A stretch of 64,000 nt of DNA, taken from contig CM038470.1 of assembly GCA_021464415.1 (NCBI GenBank), forward strand, positions 30,499,774 to 30,563,773, read 5' to 3'. The position numbers and the translations under genes were made by a program. Below, in pieces: positions 22,301 through 34,537 of this stretch. This DNA comes from Lonicera japonica. Lineage: Eukaryota > Streptophyta > Magnoliopsida > Dipsacales > Caprifoliaceae. The stretch's first letter is position 1. The number at the start of each line of letters is the position of its first letter. The notes under the pieces are model-generated. The model had not been told where the DNA came from and did not search any database. It saw only the letters and a program-made list of their open reading frames with translations.

Positions 22301-22398
22301 CAAAGATTGGGCCGAAGTATGACGTTGGAAATATTATTCCACCAAATTTTCAAATTGCTACCTCTGGGTTAGACTATGCTGTGTGGGAGAAAAAGTGA
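18205..22398 (+). CDS. Alpha-amylase (secreted, GH13), gene copy 1
   Basis: Four exons: 18205-18297, 20865-20997, 21245-22044 and 22147-22398, all with GT-AG introns, predicting 425 residues. This is close to the usual length of plant secreted alpha-amylases (EC 3.2.1.1), which cut internal alpha-1,4 links of starch. Residues 1-25 form a signal peptide (hydrophobic [14 protein letters not shown]), so the product should enter the secretory pathway. Exon 2 starts [13 protein letters not shown]. Exon 3 has DIVINHR (calcium/substrate site), GWRFDY (nucleophile Asp), AVGEIW (acid Glu) and FIDNHD (third catalytic Asp). Exon 4 ends in LDYAVWEKK. The usually basic residue two positions after the FDF/Y motif is Leu here (FDYALGYS). 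Intron 1 (2.57 kb) holds transposons. Confidence 0.92.
18355..19344. mobile_element. Non-autonomous hAT element in amylase 1 intron 1
   Basis: A 990-bp insertion has termini cagaggcggagg and cctccgccactg and an exact 8-bp target duplication catatata (18347-18354 and 19345-19352), the hAT signature. The paralogous intron at about 43835-43865 shows the empty site. It has no transposase ORF and carries a nested MITE at 18997-19266. Confidence 0.88.
18997..19266. mobile_element. Tourist-like MITE nested in the hAT element
   Basis: Long inverted termini begin ggctccgtttgatag and end ctatcaaacggagcc, with about 45 bp of near-perfect pairing, making a 270-bp hairpin-capable element. It is followed by tta and preceded by ttt, so the target duplication is imperfect. 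It is the same family as 2826-3110. Confidence 0.85.
19446..20568. repeat. Old intronic repeat with termini aggaatggcaa / ttgccatccct
   Basis: The block begins aggaatggcaacgggtg and ends tttgccatccct, with inverted termini typical of a plant non-autonomous DNA transposon. The same block occurs in intron 1 of amylase gene 2 (about 43889-48938, split there by the LTR element). It therefore predates the tandem duplication. It contains the foldback at 19932-20276. Confidence 0.6.
19932..20276. repeat. Foldback element with nested inverted repeats
   Basis: Two arms of about 165 bp (about 19935-20090 and 20110-20275) pair in inverted orientation around a short spacer. Each arm contains a smaller palindrome built from gatgaaatttggtgg and its complement. 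The gene 2 intron has the left arm but a shortened right arm (48400-48655). Short relatives (atttcatcaaaaaattcaa) occur near 31460 and 57200. No protein is encoded. Confidence 0.8.
20585..20811. repeat. Right-end remnant of a hAT element (gene 1 copy)
   Basis: This aligns to the right end of the complete element 50750-51622 in gene 2, ending in the same terminus gcttcgccgctg followed by catataat. The left part of the element, and the about 1.8 kb before it in gene 2, are missing here. This indicates a deletion in gene 1. Confidence 0.75.
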
Positions 22399-22608
22399 AT
22401 GTAAAACATATGTATACTATAATAGAGTATTAATTCACGCTAGTGCAATAATAGGTATTTTCTACCATAGCCAATGGTGGATACTGCTTTACTTTTACAT
22501 GTATCAGTTTTGAATTAGTACGTGGTTTAACTTTTCAATTATGTTTACATGATCTTATAAAAGTTAACCATTGAATAAAGCCTTTTTTTAAAAAAACTAA
22601 AGGGTGCA

Positions 22609-22925
22609 TTTGTTTTTTTAATCCTTTGGTTGCTGATTATTGAATAATGAGTGCTGAATCCGAGCAATAAAAATGATATTTGTTTTTTGTTCTAAGTTAA
22701 ACTCTGAAAATTAAGTATTTGTATAAAACAATTGTTTGAATTCAACATTAAGTATTTAATGGGGTTGATACCTCTTAATGTTGAATGTTTAGTTATTAAA
22801 AAACTAGTTGTTAACCTCTTAACGATTTAAAAAAAAATGATATTAATAAAAAATCATTTTATTACACCCCTGAATGTTTAAAACTCTCCCATTAAGCATT
22901 TAGATGTAAAATCAAACACTCCCTA
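22609..22925. repeat. MITE-like element in the amylase 1 3' flank
   Basis: Termini agggtgcatttgtttt and aaaatcaaacactccct are imperfect inverted repeats, and the interior is AT-rich with internal complementarity (aatgttgaatgtttag / ttcaacattaag). The orthologous block follows gene 2 at about 53380-53690, so insertion preceded the duplication. Confidence 0.55.
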
Positions 22926-23154
22926 AAACTACTTATTTTGATTTTTAAGAGTTTTGTGCTAATTTGTGAATATTCGCAATCGTGTGCATGTACACCAAAT
23001 TATGGTACATAACACAAAATGGTACATGTTAAATACATAGATTCTATCGGAATGTAGCCTTTTTCGGTTATGATCACCGCAAGAAACTGTCTAATTAATG
23101 GCATCAACTACAAAATGATGCATAATTACAATTAGAGCATTACTCGGATTTGGA

Positions 23155-24442
23155 CGAGAACCTGAAAAACCGCGGACCTCTTTTTCTTCTTTGTCTTTGG
23201 AATCGTCTTCCATCTTGGGATGCTTCTGAACCGTATTATTTTTTGGACTGGCCTTCAACTAAACTTCTTGAATCATTTTTTCTGTTTAAACCCTTCATTT
23301 GGGCTCTTTCTTATTCCTTGAGCACATTCACTCAATTTTTGCCCGTTAAAACACGAGCAGGCTCTTATTTGCATTCCCATTTCCGTGAGCAAAATAACCA
23401 GTTTTTTATCGTTGCTTAAGTTTGACCATCCATGTTCTCAACTCCTGTTCAAAGCCCAATTTCCCTTCCATAGCCCTTTTCGCCTTTTGCATTGCGATCT
23501 CCACGCTTCCTTTATCTCAGCCATCTCCCAGATAACTTCCTCTAACTTATTCAAGATTTACAATTAACTCAGATTCTTTTGCCATCTTGATTTGGGCAAG
23601 GGCTATTGCCACCCTCATATTAGCATGCTCTCTTGCTTCGTGGGCCCGCACTTAACTTGAACTCCTCCTCTAAAGAGAGAGTTACTCTTTTCAGTGAATC
23701 CTCATCATTGTCGTATCGACGCTCCTCGTTCTCTTGCAGTATAATGATTGCAGCCAAACCCAACTTCTCTGAGGACTTTACACCTTCATTCTCCTTTCGT
23801 TGCAACTAATCTACTCTCCGGTGGTTGCTCCAGCTTTTGCTTACTCTGCCTCCTCCATTGCTTTTTGTAGCTCTTCATGAGCAGTTTGCGCAAGCGACTT
23901 GGCTTTCTCGACCTCTTCGGCTGCCTTTTGTAACTGCTTGGGCAGGTGGACAAGAGTTATCTCTGAATTGATTGTATTTACCTCGGCCTCAAGAGACGCT
24001 ACCCCCACGGATGTTATTCCGCCTAATTATGGCAAGTGCTGCTTTTCCTTTCTCCAGCTTTACCTTTAATCAAGTGGCTACAACTTTCAAGCAATTTATT
24101 TTGTCAATAGATCTCTCGGTATTTTGCTTCGTTTCTTTCAGATTCTTCTTTGCATAAGCAATCGCCATCTGTGTATCAGCGTGCGTGCTCTTCTCTAGCT
24201 GGCTCCTCCAGATCCATAATAACACTCCAGCTCCATAATAACATCCCCTTGTTCGTCAATTTCCTCATTCACTTTTTATTCCATATAAGCTGCAAATTTG
24301 CCTTATAATTTAGCAACGTTGAAGCGGTATATAGTTTCGATTTGAGATCCTTTGCTAAAAGAATTTCTTGGTTTAGTCTTTACAGCTGTCGTTCTACTTT
24401 CCATAATTCTTTCGTCCAGTTGAGAATGTCTTTCTCACAAGC
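23155..24442 (-). pseudogene. WEB-family (WEB1/PMI2-like) coiled-coil protein pseudogene, copy 1
   Basis: Minus-strand translation gives long coiled-coil stretches typical of the plant WEAK CHLOROPLAST MOVEMENT UNDER BLUE LIGHT family. HLPKQLQKAAEEVEKAKSLA is near 23950-23890, with HEELQKAMEEAE just after. SEKLGLAAII and DSLKRVTLSLEEEF are near 23775-23660, and KAKRAMEGKLGFEQELRTW is near 23480-23425. Several stops and frameshifts occur, so it is not functional. Family members act in light-driven chloroplast positioning. The chromovirus at 24448 interrupts it; more of it may resume after 30547. The same pseudogene follows gene 2. Confidence 0.78.
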
Positions 24443-24447
24443 CATAG

Positions 24448-25089
24448 TGTCACGAGGTGCCTCGTAACAGCACTCGTGACCGACTACACTTCATCAACAC
24501 TATGCCCGCGCCCGAGCGCAGCATGGCCCAACAGGTGATCCAGCACCAGTACCAGCACACATTTCATTAACACCGTGCACGCGCTCGAGCGTAGCACGGC
24601 CAGCACCAGCACCAACAAGTCGCCAAGCATCATCTAGTTCTAGAATTGTGCTTAGGCTTCTCATATGTAAATATTGTTTTCATGTAACTAGATTTAGGAA
24701 TTTTCTTTGTAATTGCATTTCATTTCCTTTGTAATTGTTTTCTTGTAACTTGTAAAACCCAACGTGTACTGCTACAACTTTGGTATTTTCATTAAATGGT
24801 TATATGTGGGGATAAGACTATCCGCCTCACATTTGAGTTGCCTACCAGTGCACGTTGTCTAGCACTCTATTTCAAAGTTTTACTCTCTTTCATATTGTAA
24901 TAGCTTTCCATGTAATCAAATTTTATGCAATGAAGTGATTTCCATTTATGCTCAAGCTCTTTTCAAATTACTGTTGTTGCATGTTGATTGTTGATTGTAA
25001 ATAAAATTCGCTCGAACTTGACTGGGCTATCGGCTAGCCCCATTGCTCACGAGGCCTCCTTTTGTGTCATTAAAGGATGCTCCGTGACA
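24448..25089 (+). repeat. 5' LTR of the chromovirus
   Basis: Starts TGTCACGAGG and ends CCGTGACA. It includes two related phrases of about 75 bp (gcgcccgagcgcagca and gcgctcgagcgtagca), i.e. an internal tandem duplication also found in the 3' LTR. Confidence 0.9.
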
Positions 25090-25212
25090 GTTGGTATCAG
25101 AGGGATTTTTTCGATTGCTGCCTTGTGAAACCCAGTTTGTGTATCTTGTTATATTACGATATAAACTAATAGACAGCGAATCAAAACCTTCGAAAGAAAT
25201 GTTGGCTCGCTA

Positions 25213-28200
25213 ATGGAGAAAATGGGCGGAACGCCCTCTCTCGTCGATCGTGTGCAAAGTTTGGAGATACTCACCCAAACTGTCCCACTAAGGGACGTGT
25301 TGGGTAGCTCGCCTGCACTCGTAGACCGCATACAAGATTTGGAGGAAGGCTTCCAAAGTCTTTAGGGAATCCCACCAAGGGAAAACTTTGGGGAGATGAT
25401 GGATGAGATAAGAAATGAAATTATTAGCTCAACCATAAATTGACTATTGTATCGATGGCGGTCGCTAACTCACTAGTTGGGGGTGAGGAGCGTACTAAGA
25501 TGAAAGTGCCTAAACCCAAAGCATTCACTGGTGTTCGTGATGCTAGGGAATTAAAGAACTTTGTTTTTAATATAAAACAATATTTTCGTGCCACAAAGGT
25601 CGACGAAGAAGAAACCAAGGTATCCTCTGCATCCATGTACTTGTCTGGGGATGCCAAGTTCTGGTGGAGGAACAAGTATAACGACGTTCAACCTAGAGAG
25701 TGCGAGATTATCACATGGGAGGACTTGAAGAAAGAACTGCGTGATCGATTTCTTCTCGAAAACATCTCCCATAATGCGCGATAAGAACTCATTCAAATGA
25801 AACACTCAGGAAGCATCAAGGAGTATGTCAACGCATTCACCACCATCATGTTAGATATCCAGGCTATGAATGATGCTGATAGACTATTCTTCTTCATGAT
25901 TGGGTTGCAACCGTGGCCCAAGACAGAACTAAATTGAAGACAAGTTAAGACGTTACCTTAAGCCATATTAGCAGTAGAATGCTTGCAAAACTATATTGCG
26001 GGTCTTAAAACAACCATTCCAAGAAACGGACAAGCGAAGAATGTAAGGGAGAGAAAATAAAATTATTAGGCCAAACCTGATTGGAGAGGCAACACACCCA
26101 CTAGGCCGTCTAACCAGCAAAATAATTTCAAGAATGGGAATAAGTTCACAGGGAACTCCCAAGCTGGCAGTAGTGGGAAAAAGCCCTTCATGCATGGACC
26201 TTGTCATTTGTGTCATGATCCTTATTTCATGGCCAATTGTCCCGATAAGCAACTCCTAAGTGCTCTCGTCGCCAGGGGTGGTGGCATGCTTCCCAAAGCC
26301 CCAATTGCTTCCGGACAATCTTATCGTACTCAGCAAAATGACCATGCATAGTTTGAGGAGAAAACTGATGAGTATAAGAGAGCCTCATTAGGTGCCTATT
26401 AGGGGCAGTTCATGCATTCTTGCAAAGCGGTAACGGTAGAAAAAGATCCTTGACAAGAAGAGAAGGTGGAACCAACCTCGAAAGGGAAAGTGGGTGTTGG
26501 GAAGAGTCCTTAGAGAAATGGTCTAATGTATGTTGATATCAAGATCAACGGGAAGCCAATTCAAGCCATGGTGGACATAGGCACAACACACAACTACCTG
26601 GTGAGTACTGAAGTTGAACGGTTAGGCCTTATCTTAGAAAAATGAATGGGTCGTGTGAAAGACATCAACTCAGCTGCTCAAACTATCGCCGAAATGGCGA
26701 AATCTATGTTAGTGAAGGTGGGTACTTATGACAGGAGAACTAACTTCTCAGTTGTGGTGATGGACGACTTCAAGGTTATCCTGGGGTTAAAGTTTTTAAG
26801 AGACACTAAGGCTAGCGTCATGCCCAGCACAAATAGCCTTATGATGCTTGGCAAGAACCTATGCATCATTTCGGGGATGACCCTGTCAAGTAGTGAGAAG
26901 TTTTTATTGACAATCCAATTGAAAAAGGGCCTCAAGCACGACAATCCCACTTTTGTGGCTGTACTGAAATGGGATGAAATTCAAGAGACATCAGGACCCT
27001 TGTCGAAATCTATTTGATAGGTGTTAACCAAATTCGAAGATGTGATGCCTAACAATCTTCCAAAGAAATTACCTCTTTGTAGAGAAATCGATTATCAAAT
27101 TGAACTTATGTCAGGTACCAAGCCTCCAGTTTGCGCAGCTTATCTAATGTCCCAGTCTGAACTAATAGAACTTCAAAAATAACTAAAGGAGTTATTAGAT
27201 GCTGGTTTAGTGCAACCAGCCAAATCACCATATGGTGCCACCGTCCTCTTTCAGAATAAACAAGACGGATCCTTAAGAATGTGTGTCGATTATCGAGATC
27301 TCAACAAGGTGACCATAAGGAATAACTATCACATCCTTCTAGTGGCCGATTGCTTCGATCAACTCAGCCAGGCAAAAGTATTCACAAAGCTTGATCTCAG
27401 ATTCGGGTATTGGTAAGTTCGTATTGCAGCAGAGGATGGGGGAAAAACCACGTGCGTTACAAGATATGGAACTTATGAATTTATTGTAATGCTATTTGGG
27501 CTCACTAATGCTCCAGCCACCTTCAGCACACTGATGAATCAGGTTCTCAGGGACTACTTGGATGATTTTATCATGGTTTATCTCGATGACATTGTGATTT
27601 TTAGCGAAAGCATGGAAGAATATGAACATCACATGAGGAGGGTATTTAAAAGACTTTGAAAGCATGAGTTATATCTCAAGATATCAAATTGACCTTTGCG
27701 CAGAAACATATCAAGTTTGTGAGCCACATCATCGAACAGGGAAGAGTGCAGATGGATTCGACTAAGGTCAAGGTCATCCAGGAGTGGCAGGCGCCCACGA
27801 ATGTGTCAGAACTCCGTTCTTTTTTGGGACTGGCTAATTGTTATAGGAAGTTTGTGAAGGACTACTTTGGTATCGCAATGCCCTTAACGGAACTCTTGAA
27901 GAAGTTGGAAGTTCGGATTGACCGACAGGTTGCCAAGCTGCCTTTGATGCACTAAAGAAGGCGATGTCCGACGACCCCGTTCTTGCTCTGCCAGATGTGA
28001 CTAAACAGTTTGAAGTGCACATAGATGCATCAGATGCAGCCCTATGAGGGGTCTTAATATAAGAAAGACATTCGGTAACATACGAGAGTTGTAAGCTCAA
28101 TGACACGGTGAGAAGGTACTCTGCTCACTATAAAGAGTTGCTCGCAATGGTCTATTGTTTAAGGTTATGGAGGCATTATCTTCTCAACTCTTAGTTTCTA

Positions 28201-29870
28201 GTAAAAACGGATAACACTGCGGTTAGTCACTTCCTTAGTCAACCGAAATTGAGTTCTAAACAAGTGAGGTGGCATGAGTTACTAGTAGAATTCAACTTTT
28301 GGATGAAATATAAAGCAGGTTCGACTAACAAAGTTGCGGATGCGATGAGCCATTGAGTTGAGTTCAACCAATAGGCTAATGTGTTCCTCAATGCCATTCT
28401 TCGAATCGACAGTCAAGTATCCACTGAAATTCGAAGCAAAATAAAAAATGCACTACTGCGAGATCCTATTTTCGCTCAACTATTGAAGATGATCAAGAAT
28501 AGGAAGACACGACAATTTTGGTTAGACGACTAGTTCGTTTTGATAAAGGAAAATTGAGTCTTTGTTCCTTGAGTAAGGGAGTTGAAGCATACCCTGATTC
28601 GAGAATGTCATGATACTTTATGGGCGGACACCCTGGTCAAGAAATGATGTTGGCTTTCCTCAAGCAAGGTTACTAATGGCCCCAAATGGAAGATGATGTT
28701 GAGAGCTACATTAGAACTTGCTTAATTTACTAATAAGACAAGATTGAGCGGCGACAACCGGAAGGGTTATTGGAACCTCTACCCATCCCAGAACGACCTT
28801 GGGAGAGCATTTTGCTCGATTTCATATCAGGCCTGCCCAATGTAGAAGACTTAACAACTATCCTTGTGGTCATTAATCGGTTCTTGAAATACGCCACTTT
28901 CATCGCGATTCCAAAGAACACGTCAGGTGAGGAGACTGCACAATTATTCTTCAAGTATGTGGTTAAGTATTGGGGGATCCCTCGAAGCATTGTTAGTGAT
29001 AGGGACTCACGATTCACGAAAAACTTTCAGAAGGAACTCTTCAAGGTTCTCGGCTTTAAGTTGTGTATGAGTTCCAGTTACCACCCTCAGTTTGATGGAC
29101 AAATTGAAAGATACAATGCAATGCTCGAGGAATATTTGCGCCACTTCTCTAATGCAACACAACGAAATTGGCTTAAATTATTAGACGTGGCTCAACTGTG
29201 CTTTAATACAAATAAAAACTCCGGGACATGCAAGATCACTTTCAAAATAGTGACATGACAACAGCCTATCCTTCCTCACACCGCCAACTTGATGCCAGTT
29301 TCAAAATTCCCTATAGCCCATAATTTCTCTAAAGAGTAGAAGCAGAATATTGAGTTAGCTTGTTCACACCTAGAAAAGGCCACCCATCGAATGAAAACAT
29401 ATGCAGATCAGAAAAAATGACCACTGGAATTCTAAGTAGGAGACCTCGTAATGGTGAAGCTCCTCCCACAAGATAGGAAGTTCTTGAGGGGTCAAGACCC
29501 ACGCCTTCTACAAAAATACAAGGGACCGCTTAAGATTAGAAGAAGATTGGGAAAGTGGCTTATCGGATTGAACCCCCTAGTTGGTTGAAGGTCCACCTAG
29601 TGTTTTATGTCAATATACTGAAATCGTACTTTGTTGATACTATCGATCCATCACAAAGCGAGTCTAGTCGTCCAGGGCTAAAATAGAAAGCAGAAGGGAA
29701 GAGGTCAGTGGAAGCCATCCTTGCTGATCGAGTTGTGACAGCTTTCTCCAAACAACACTAAGAGTTCCTTGTCAAATGCATAGGAAGAGACCTAGAAGAG
29801 AACACTTGGGAAAGAGCATCGGACCTATCCGCCTTCCAGGACCATATTACTGCATAACTCGACAAGTTGA
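25213..29870 (+). pseudogene. Chromovirus gag-pol remnant
   Basis: Gag begins near 25213 (MEKMGGTPSLVDR) and has its main domain at 25440-25920 (AFTGVRDARELKNFVFNIKQ). A zinc-knuckle-like CHLCHDPYFMANC is near 26205. The protease site reads VDIGTTHNYL (near 26570), with Ile where Thr is expected in DTG. RT spans 27210-27660 (FTKLDLRFGYW; VYLDDIVIF near 27580). RNase H has VHIDASDA near 28020. The integrase core has LLDFISGLPNVEDL (28815), SDRDSRFTKNFQ (28997) and QIERYNAMLEEY (29100). A chromodomain-like VEAILADRVVTAFSKQH and ENTWERASDLSAFQDHI lies at 29706-29855. Many stops make it non-functional. Confidence 0.9.
29706..29860 (+). pseudogene. Chromodomain at the integrase C-terminus
   Basis: The translation shows ILADRVV, then an interrupted block, EFLVKCIGRDLEENTWERAS and LSAFQDHI. 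This is the pattern of chromodomains attached to chromovirus integrases, which direct insertion to particular chromatin. One in-frame stop is visible (near 29758). Confidence 0.75.
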
Positions 29871-29902
29871 CGAGGGCGTCAACAGCTCTAGTGAGGGAGG
29901 AC

Positions 29903-30542
29903 GTCAGGGGGTGCCTCCCAACAGCACTTGTGATCGACTACACTTCATCAACACCGTGCAAGCACCCAAGCGTAGTACGGCCTAACAGGTGATCCAGCAC
30001 TAGTATTAGCACACACTTCATCAACACTGTGCATGCGCCCGAGCGCAGTGCGGCCAGCACCAGCACCAATAAGTCGCCGAGCATCATCTAGTTCTAGAAT
30101 TGTGCTTAGGCTTCTCATATGTAAATATTGTTTCCATGTAATTAGATTTAGGAATTTCCTTTGTAATTGCATTTCATTTCTTTTGTAATTCTTTTCTTAT
30201 AACTTGTAAAACCCAACATGTACTGCTACAACTTTGATATTTTCATTAAGTGGCTATATATGGGGATAAGACTATCTGCCTCACATCCGAGTTGCCTACC
30301 AATGCATGTTGTCTAGCACTCTATTTTAAGCTCTTATTCTCTTTCATATTGTAATAGCTTTCCATGTAATCAAGTTTTATGCAATGAAGTGATTTTCATT
30401 TATGCTCAAGCTCTTTTCAAATTACTGTCATTGCATATTGATTGTTGATTGTAAATAAAATTCAATTGAACTTGACTGGGATATCGGTTAGCCCCGTCAC
30501 TCACGCGACCTCCTTTATGCCATCAAAGGACTCCCCGTGACA
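29903..30542 (+). repeat. 3' LTR of the chromovirus
   Basis: Matches 24448-25089 with scattered substitutions. A purine tract (gtgagggagga) lies just upstream. The first bases are altered (cgtcaggggg in place of tgtcacgagg). Confidence 0.85.
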
Positions 30543-30547
30543 CATAG

Positions 30548-31259
30548 CCGCTCCGATGTTATGGTTTTCAGATTCACATAGATCTCTGACAGTGCTACAC
30601 AATCTTGTACACAAAACATGTAGCGGACGTTCCCAAGTCCATGACATCTTGGGGATCATCCTCTTCCCTGTTACCTATAGCTTTTCATTTATAAAAATGG
30701 ATGAGCCTAATGGTTAGTGGGAAGAAAAATAGAACTGTTGTAAAATATATATATAAACATTGACAATATAGTTAATAAACACGTATTAACTCAATAAATA
30801 AATCATGTATTAAACCATAGGCACCTTAATCATTTTAATACATGCTTATGCTTTATGCAACTATCACTTGAATCTCGTACTCCGTGGCAACCCATAAAAT
30901 ATAACACCGCCCGAGCTCAATAGCAATGAGATAGAATCAATCCACATAAGCACAATCTACAACATCTCAATGCACCACATGCTTTGGCAGTAGCGTGTTT
31001 AATATAACAAAAATGGAAAAAGTAAAAGGTAAAAATAGACCGTGTTCGTACATTAGTCAGGATCTTGAGTACTGCAGTATGTTTGTTCATATTGGGTAAG
31101 CTTCCATCTGGAAGGGGGTTAAGCCAAGCCAATTCTTTCCGAAGAGTTAAACCTCCATGATATTCAAATTCTTGTTAAAGGTGTTTCCTGTAGTAAGAGC
31201 ATTAAAAATTCTATATAATGTCAAACATACGCATGGTTCCCATTTTGAAGGTACCCTTT
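30548..31259. other. Remainder of WEB-like region and a unit-1-specific stretch
   Basis: The first about 110 bp continue the sequence interrupted by the chromovirus (paralogue at about 56895-57010). About 600 bp (30665-31265) have no counterpart in unit 2, where the flanks are directly joined near 57020. I see no coding region in this insertion or gained segment. Confidence 0.55.
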
Positions 31260-32497
31260 TTTTCTAACCCAAAACTAGCACTTTGATTTTGATGGGACTT
31301 TTATAGCCAAAATTAAAGGTCTAATATTCCTCCGTTTGTAGAGACATTTTAGAGCAATCTATTTAAATATTTTTGAATTACTTTTTCTTGTATCCACATT
31401 TGACTCTCTAAAAAAGTCTCAATTAACACAAATCACAATCATGGAGATGACCTCTATCGAATTTCATCAAAAAATTCAACTAGCTTGGACTTCGCCTTTC
31501 CTCAGATGGGACGACCTTCCTCTTCTTATGGGCAGCTCATGATCTTTCATCTGTTGGGCTAAGCTCACTTGCGTGACTTCGCCTTCCAAATTGATCGATC
31601 TCATTCGCATGACCTTAGCTTCCGAATTGGAAGAGCTCACTTGCTAGACCTCCCCATCATGATTGGCTGAACTTTTAAGAAGTGCCACAATTGCGAAGTG
31701 GGTAACAGCCTGGACTTCAAGAATTAAGTGGGTCTGATTTGGTGAAGCGCGAGCTATATTGTGATTTGCACCGTCCACAAGCAATGAGACCCCGGACATC
31801 CTAAAAAAAAAGAGCTCATTTCTTGGTAGCGAAAATGACTAATTATAAAAGAGCCGATCTGCTCTTCAACATTAAAAAAATATTTTTGGGTGTTGTCGCT
31901 TAATTTCAAGAGATATCAATTGGGATAAAAGTAACACAGTTCTTCGATCATAGAAATTTATCTCATCATAAATCAAAGGAATATTATTCTTCATGCCAGA
32001 ACCAAGAAAGTCAGTTCAACTATGAGAATGATGAGCAACTGATGTCGGGATTTTCCACCTCTTTGAAACGTCATTGTCATATGTTGAAGTGGCGACAATT
32101 GACTAGGCCTAATGGAATGACCTATGTAGGAAAGAAGAGTCTTAAGAGTAAAGTATTGGGCTGCGATTAAACAATCCAACTTAAGAGTATAAAGAGCTCA
32201 TTTTGGCGTAAATCAGTCAGGCCTAAGTGATTACATTGGCCTAATTCAGTCCAGCCAAGGTGATTACTTTAGCTAAAGTGATCACCTTGGCCTAAGAATC
32301 GGCCTAGTTTACTCAATGATCAAACTTATTTACCCCATCCTAGCAGGGCACAAGATTACAAAAATGGTGAATTATATCATCCATACCATAAAGGACAGCG
32401 TATCAACATATGTCGGCACATGTCTCCTCTTTACTACGTGGCGTAACAACCTTGAATAAAAAAGGCATCTCATTTGCTCGCAGAGCAGATACCCTAC
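31260..32497. repeat. Right arm of segmental duplication, unit 1
   Basis: Aligns with 57010-58079: shared phrases include catctgttgggctaagctca and ttattcttcatgccagaac. About 240 bp here (31690-31930) is absent from unit 2. Short tandem phrases with gtgattac and ggcctaa repeat near 32200-32300. No gene seen. Homology stops at 32497, where unit 2 runs into a copia LTR. Confidence 0.75.
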
Positions 32498-34304
32498 CAC
32501 CACTCCCCCATTCACTATTGTACTATGGTTCCTTCCACTCATTCTTATATTGATGTTCCTTTTATGTTTTATATGAATGGAAGGGTAAGTCCCATTTTCA
32601 AGGAAGCAATCCTTAACCCCAAAAAACCTATTGTAAAGAGAGAAACTATCCTTCTTCTTTTAAAATAATAGATGTAGAGAGGAAAATCATACATAAATGT
32701 CATCCATGGCCACATGTATTCACCTATTATAATATGGTTCAACCTCATATTTTTCACGTGTGGATTTAGTCCTTTCCCTGAGGTAACCACACATAAATAC
32801 TTGTTTCTTTTTACATTATGTACATTTTACACTCATTTGACCCCTTTACCGTTCATGGCCATCTGTTTGTGTTTTTTAATGCCTACTCATTTCCTTCATG
32901 CCCGGGTGAAGCTCATCCATTTTTTGGCATCATCATTATCGATGCTTATGATCTCAAAATAACCTCCCTTGTCTTAGTTTGCTAGATGCGCACGGAGGCG
33001 TGAAGATGTTTACAAGTGGGTTCGCGATAGGAAGTGTGGGTGGGTTTAGGACAAGAAAAAGGTAGACGACTGTTGGAGATTATAGAGATCATAAAAGGGT
33101 TATGAACGAAATAAATGGACTAATATGAAAGAAAACTATAACAATGGTGGCAACAATAGCTTACGGTGGTTAATGACTTGCAACTTGTTTAAGGTTAGGT
33201 TTGTGAGATGAAAAATAAAAGGGAAGAAGACATATGGTAGGGATATATATAATAAGGACCGAAGTTCGATAATTTTGTAAGACTAAGTAGGTCAACTTAT
33301 AAAAAGGGGGACGCTATTGACACATCACACCTTACTCTTTAACATTTTAATATTAGCTCAACACATATGTACAAAGTGTGTCCTCATTCATTTAGTGCAC
33401 ATACACTGAGTAAATTGAATCGAGTGTTAGAAAATATTTTGGTGAGTGTAATTAACCTTGCTTTATAAAAATGGCGGGTCTAAACAAAAATTCCCTTCAC
33501 TTTATATGTCGAGACATAAAGGAAGAAATTTGCAAATCTATAATGGAGATTACATGATAAAAATTGATATAATGTACTTAATAAGAGGATCGACTCTTAA
33601 ATGAAATTATATAAAAAAAATGATCTAGAATAATATTTTTCTTCTAATTAGGATTTTAAATTTTAAATTAAATGTACATTTATTAAATAATTTTAACCAG
33701 TGAATAAACTTCTCAATTTAAAAAAGTGCCTTCTTGCGTTTGGCCCAAGATTTTTGAATTATTTAGCATTTAGCCCATCTCATTTTCGTAATTAGTTTTT
33801 GGGCCCAGAGTTGTGGATAATTAATATTTCATATTTTAATTAGTTAGTTTAGATATTTTTATTTCTTTTTTATGATTTTCTAGTATTTTATTTTTTGACT
33901 CCCTTTTTTTTTTCAAAATAAATGACACCTAAAAATTAGCCAATAAATTAAGTAAGGTAATTATTATTTATTTCAGGTTTAAAATTCAAATTCAAAAATT
34001 GTTTCAAATTACAATCGATCTTCAAGTCAAAGTGAACATCGGTAGACATATTACAATTCAAAATAAACTGTAGCATCAGACGTATTAGAAATTGTAATTT
34101 TCTAATTAACTTCTTCCTTGTTCGAAGCAAAGTCATAAATTAACATAACTAAAGAATAAGCCATTTTCTGATGGCACAATATTCCTGCACATAAATGAAC
34201 TGTACTAGTTAGATGAAATATCATTCTTGAATAAGTCAAATAATTCCTATTTTCTACATTCTTGGACCCATTTAAATAACATACATATTACGAATAATCA
34301 ATAA
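32498..34304. other. Gene-free low-copy DNA
   Basis: Open frames here are short, unrelated to families I recognise, and have no supporting codon or splice context. The sequence is AT-rich. I see no terminal repeats or RNA genes. Confidence 0.5.
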
Positions 34305-34537
34305 GGGTGTATTTGACGGGTTGGATTAAAGAGTCGAATTGGATTATTTAATCCTATCTGGACAGGATAAAACAATCACACATCTAAGTTGGGATTCAAT
34401 AGTCATTTGCTTGGTGGGATAAAAAGTTTTAGTGGGGTAAATAATCTACCCCGATATCCAAACCCGAAGAACACTAAACATGGGATATGATAAAGTTATC
34501 CTATCTCACCCTCTTATTCGGTGCGTCAAACACAGCC
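34305..34537. mobile_element. Tourist-like MITE with TAA target duplication
   Basis: Termini gggtgtatttgacg and cgtcaaacacagcc are imperfect inverted repeats flanked by taa (34302-34304 and 34538-34540). The 233-bp interior includes ggattaaa / ttaatcc and ggataaa blocks that pair. This is a different family from the ggctccgtttga MITEs. Confidence 0.75.

Larger units (their letters stand above)
24448..30542 (+). mobile_element. Ty3/gypsy chromovirus, complete but decayed
   Basis: LTRs are 24448-25089 (642 bp, TGTCACGAGG to CCGTGACA) and about 29903-30542. The target duplication catag is at 24443-24447 and 30543-30547, and the undisrupted site is seen in the paralogous unit near 56895. The primer-binding site TGGTATCAGAGGG (25092-25104) matches tRNA-iMet. 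Gag, protease, RT, RNase H, integrase and a C-terminal chromodomain are recognisable in order, all with multiple stops and frameshifts. The LTRs differ at many positions, so the insertion is old, but it postdates the tandem duplication. Confidence 0.92.

Noticed and set aside
32474..32962. Overlapping open frames on both strands
   Set aside because: They are short, have no start context or family match, and lie in AT-rich DNA.
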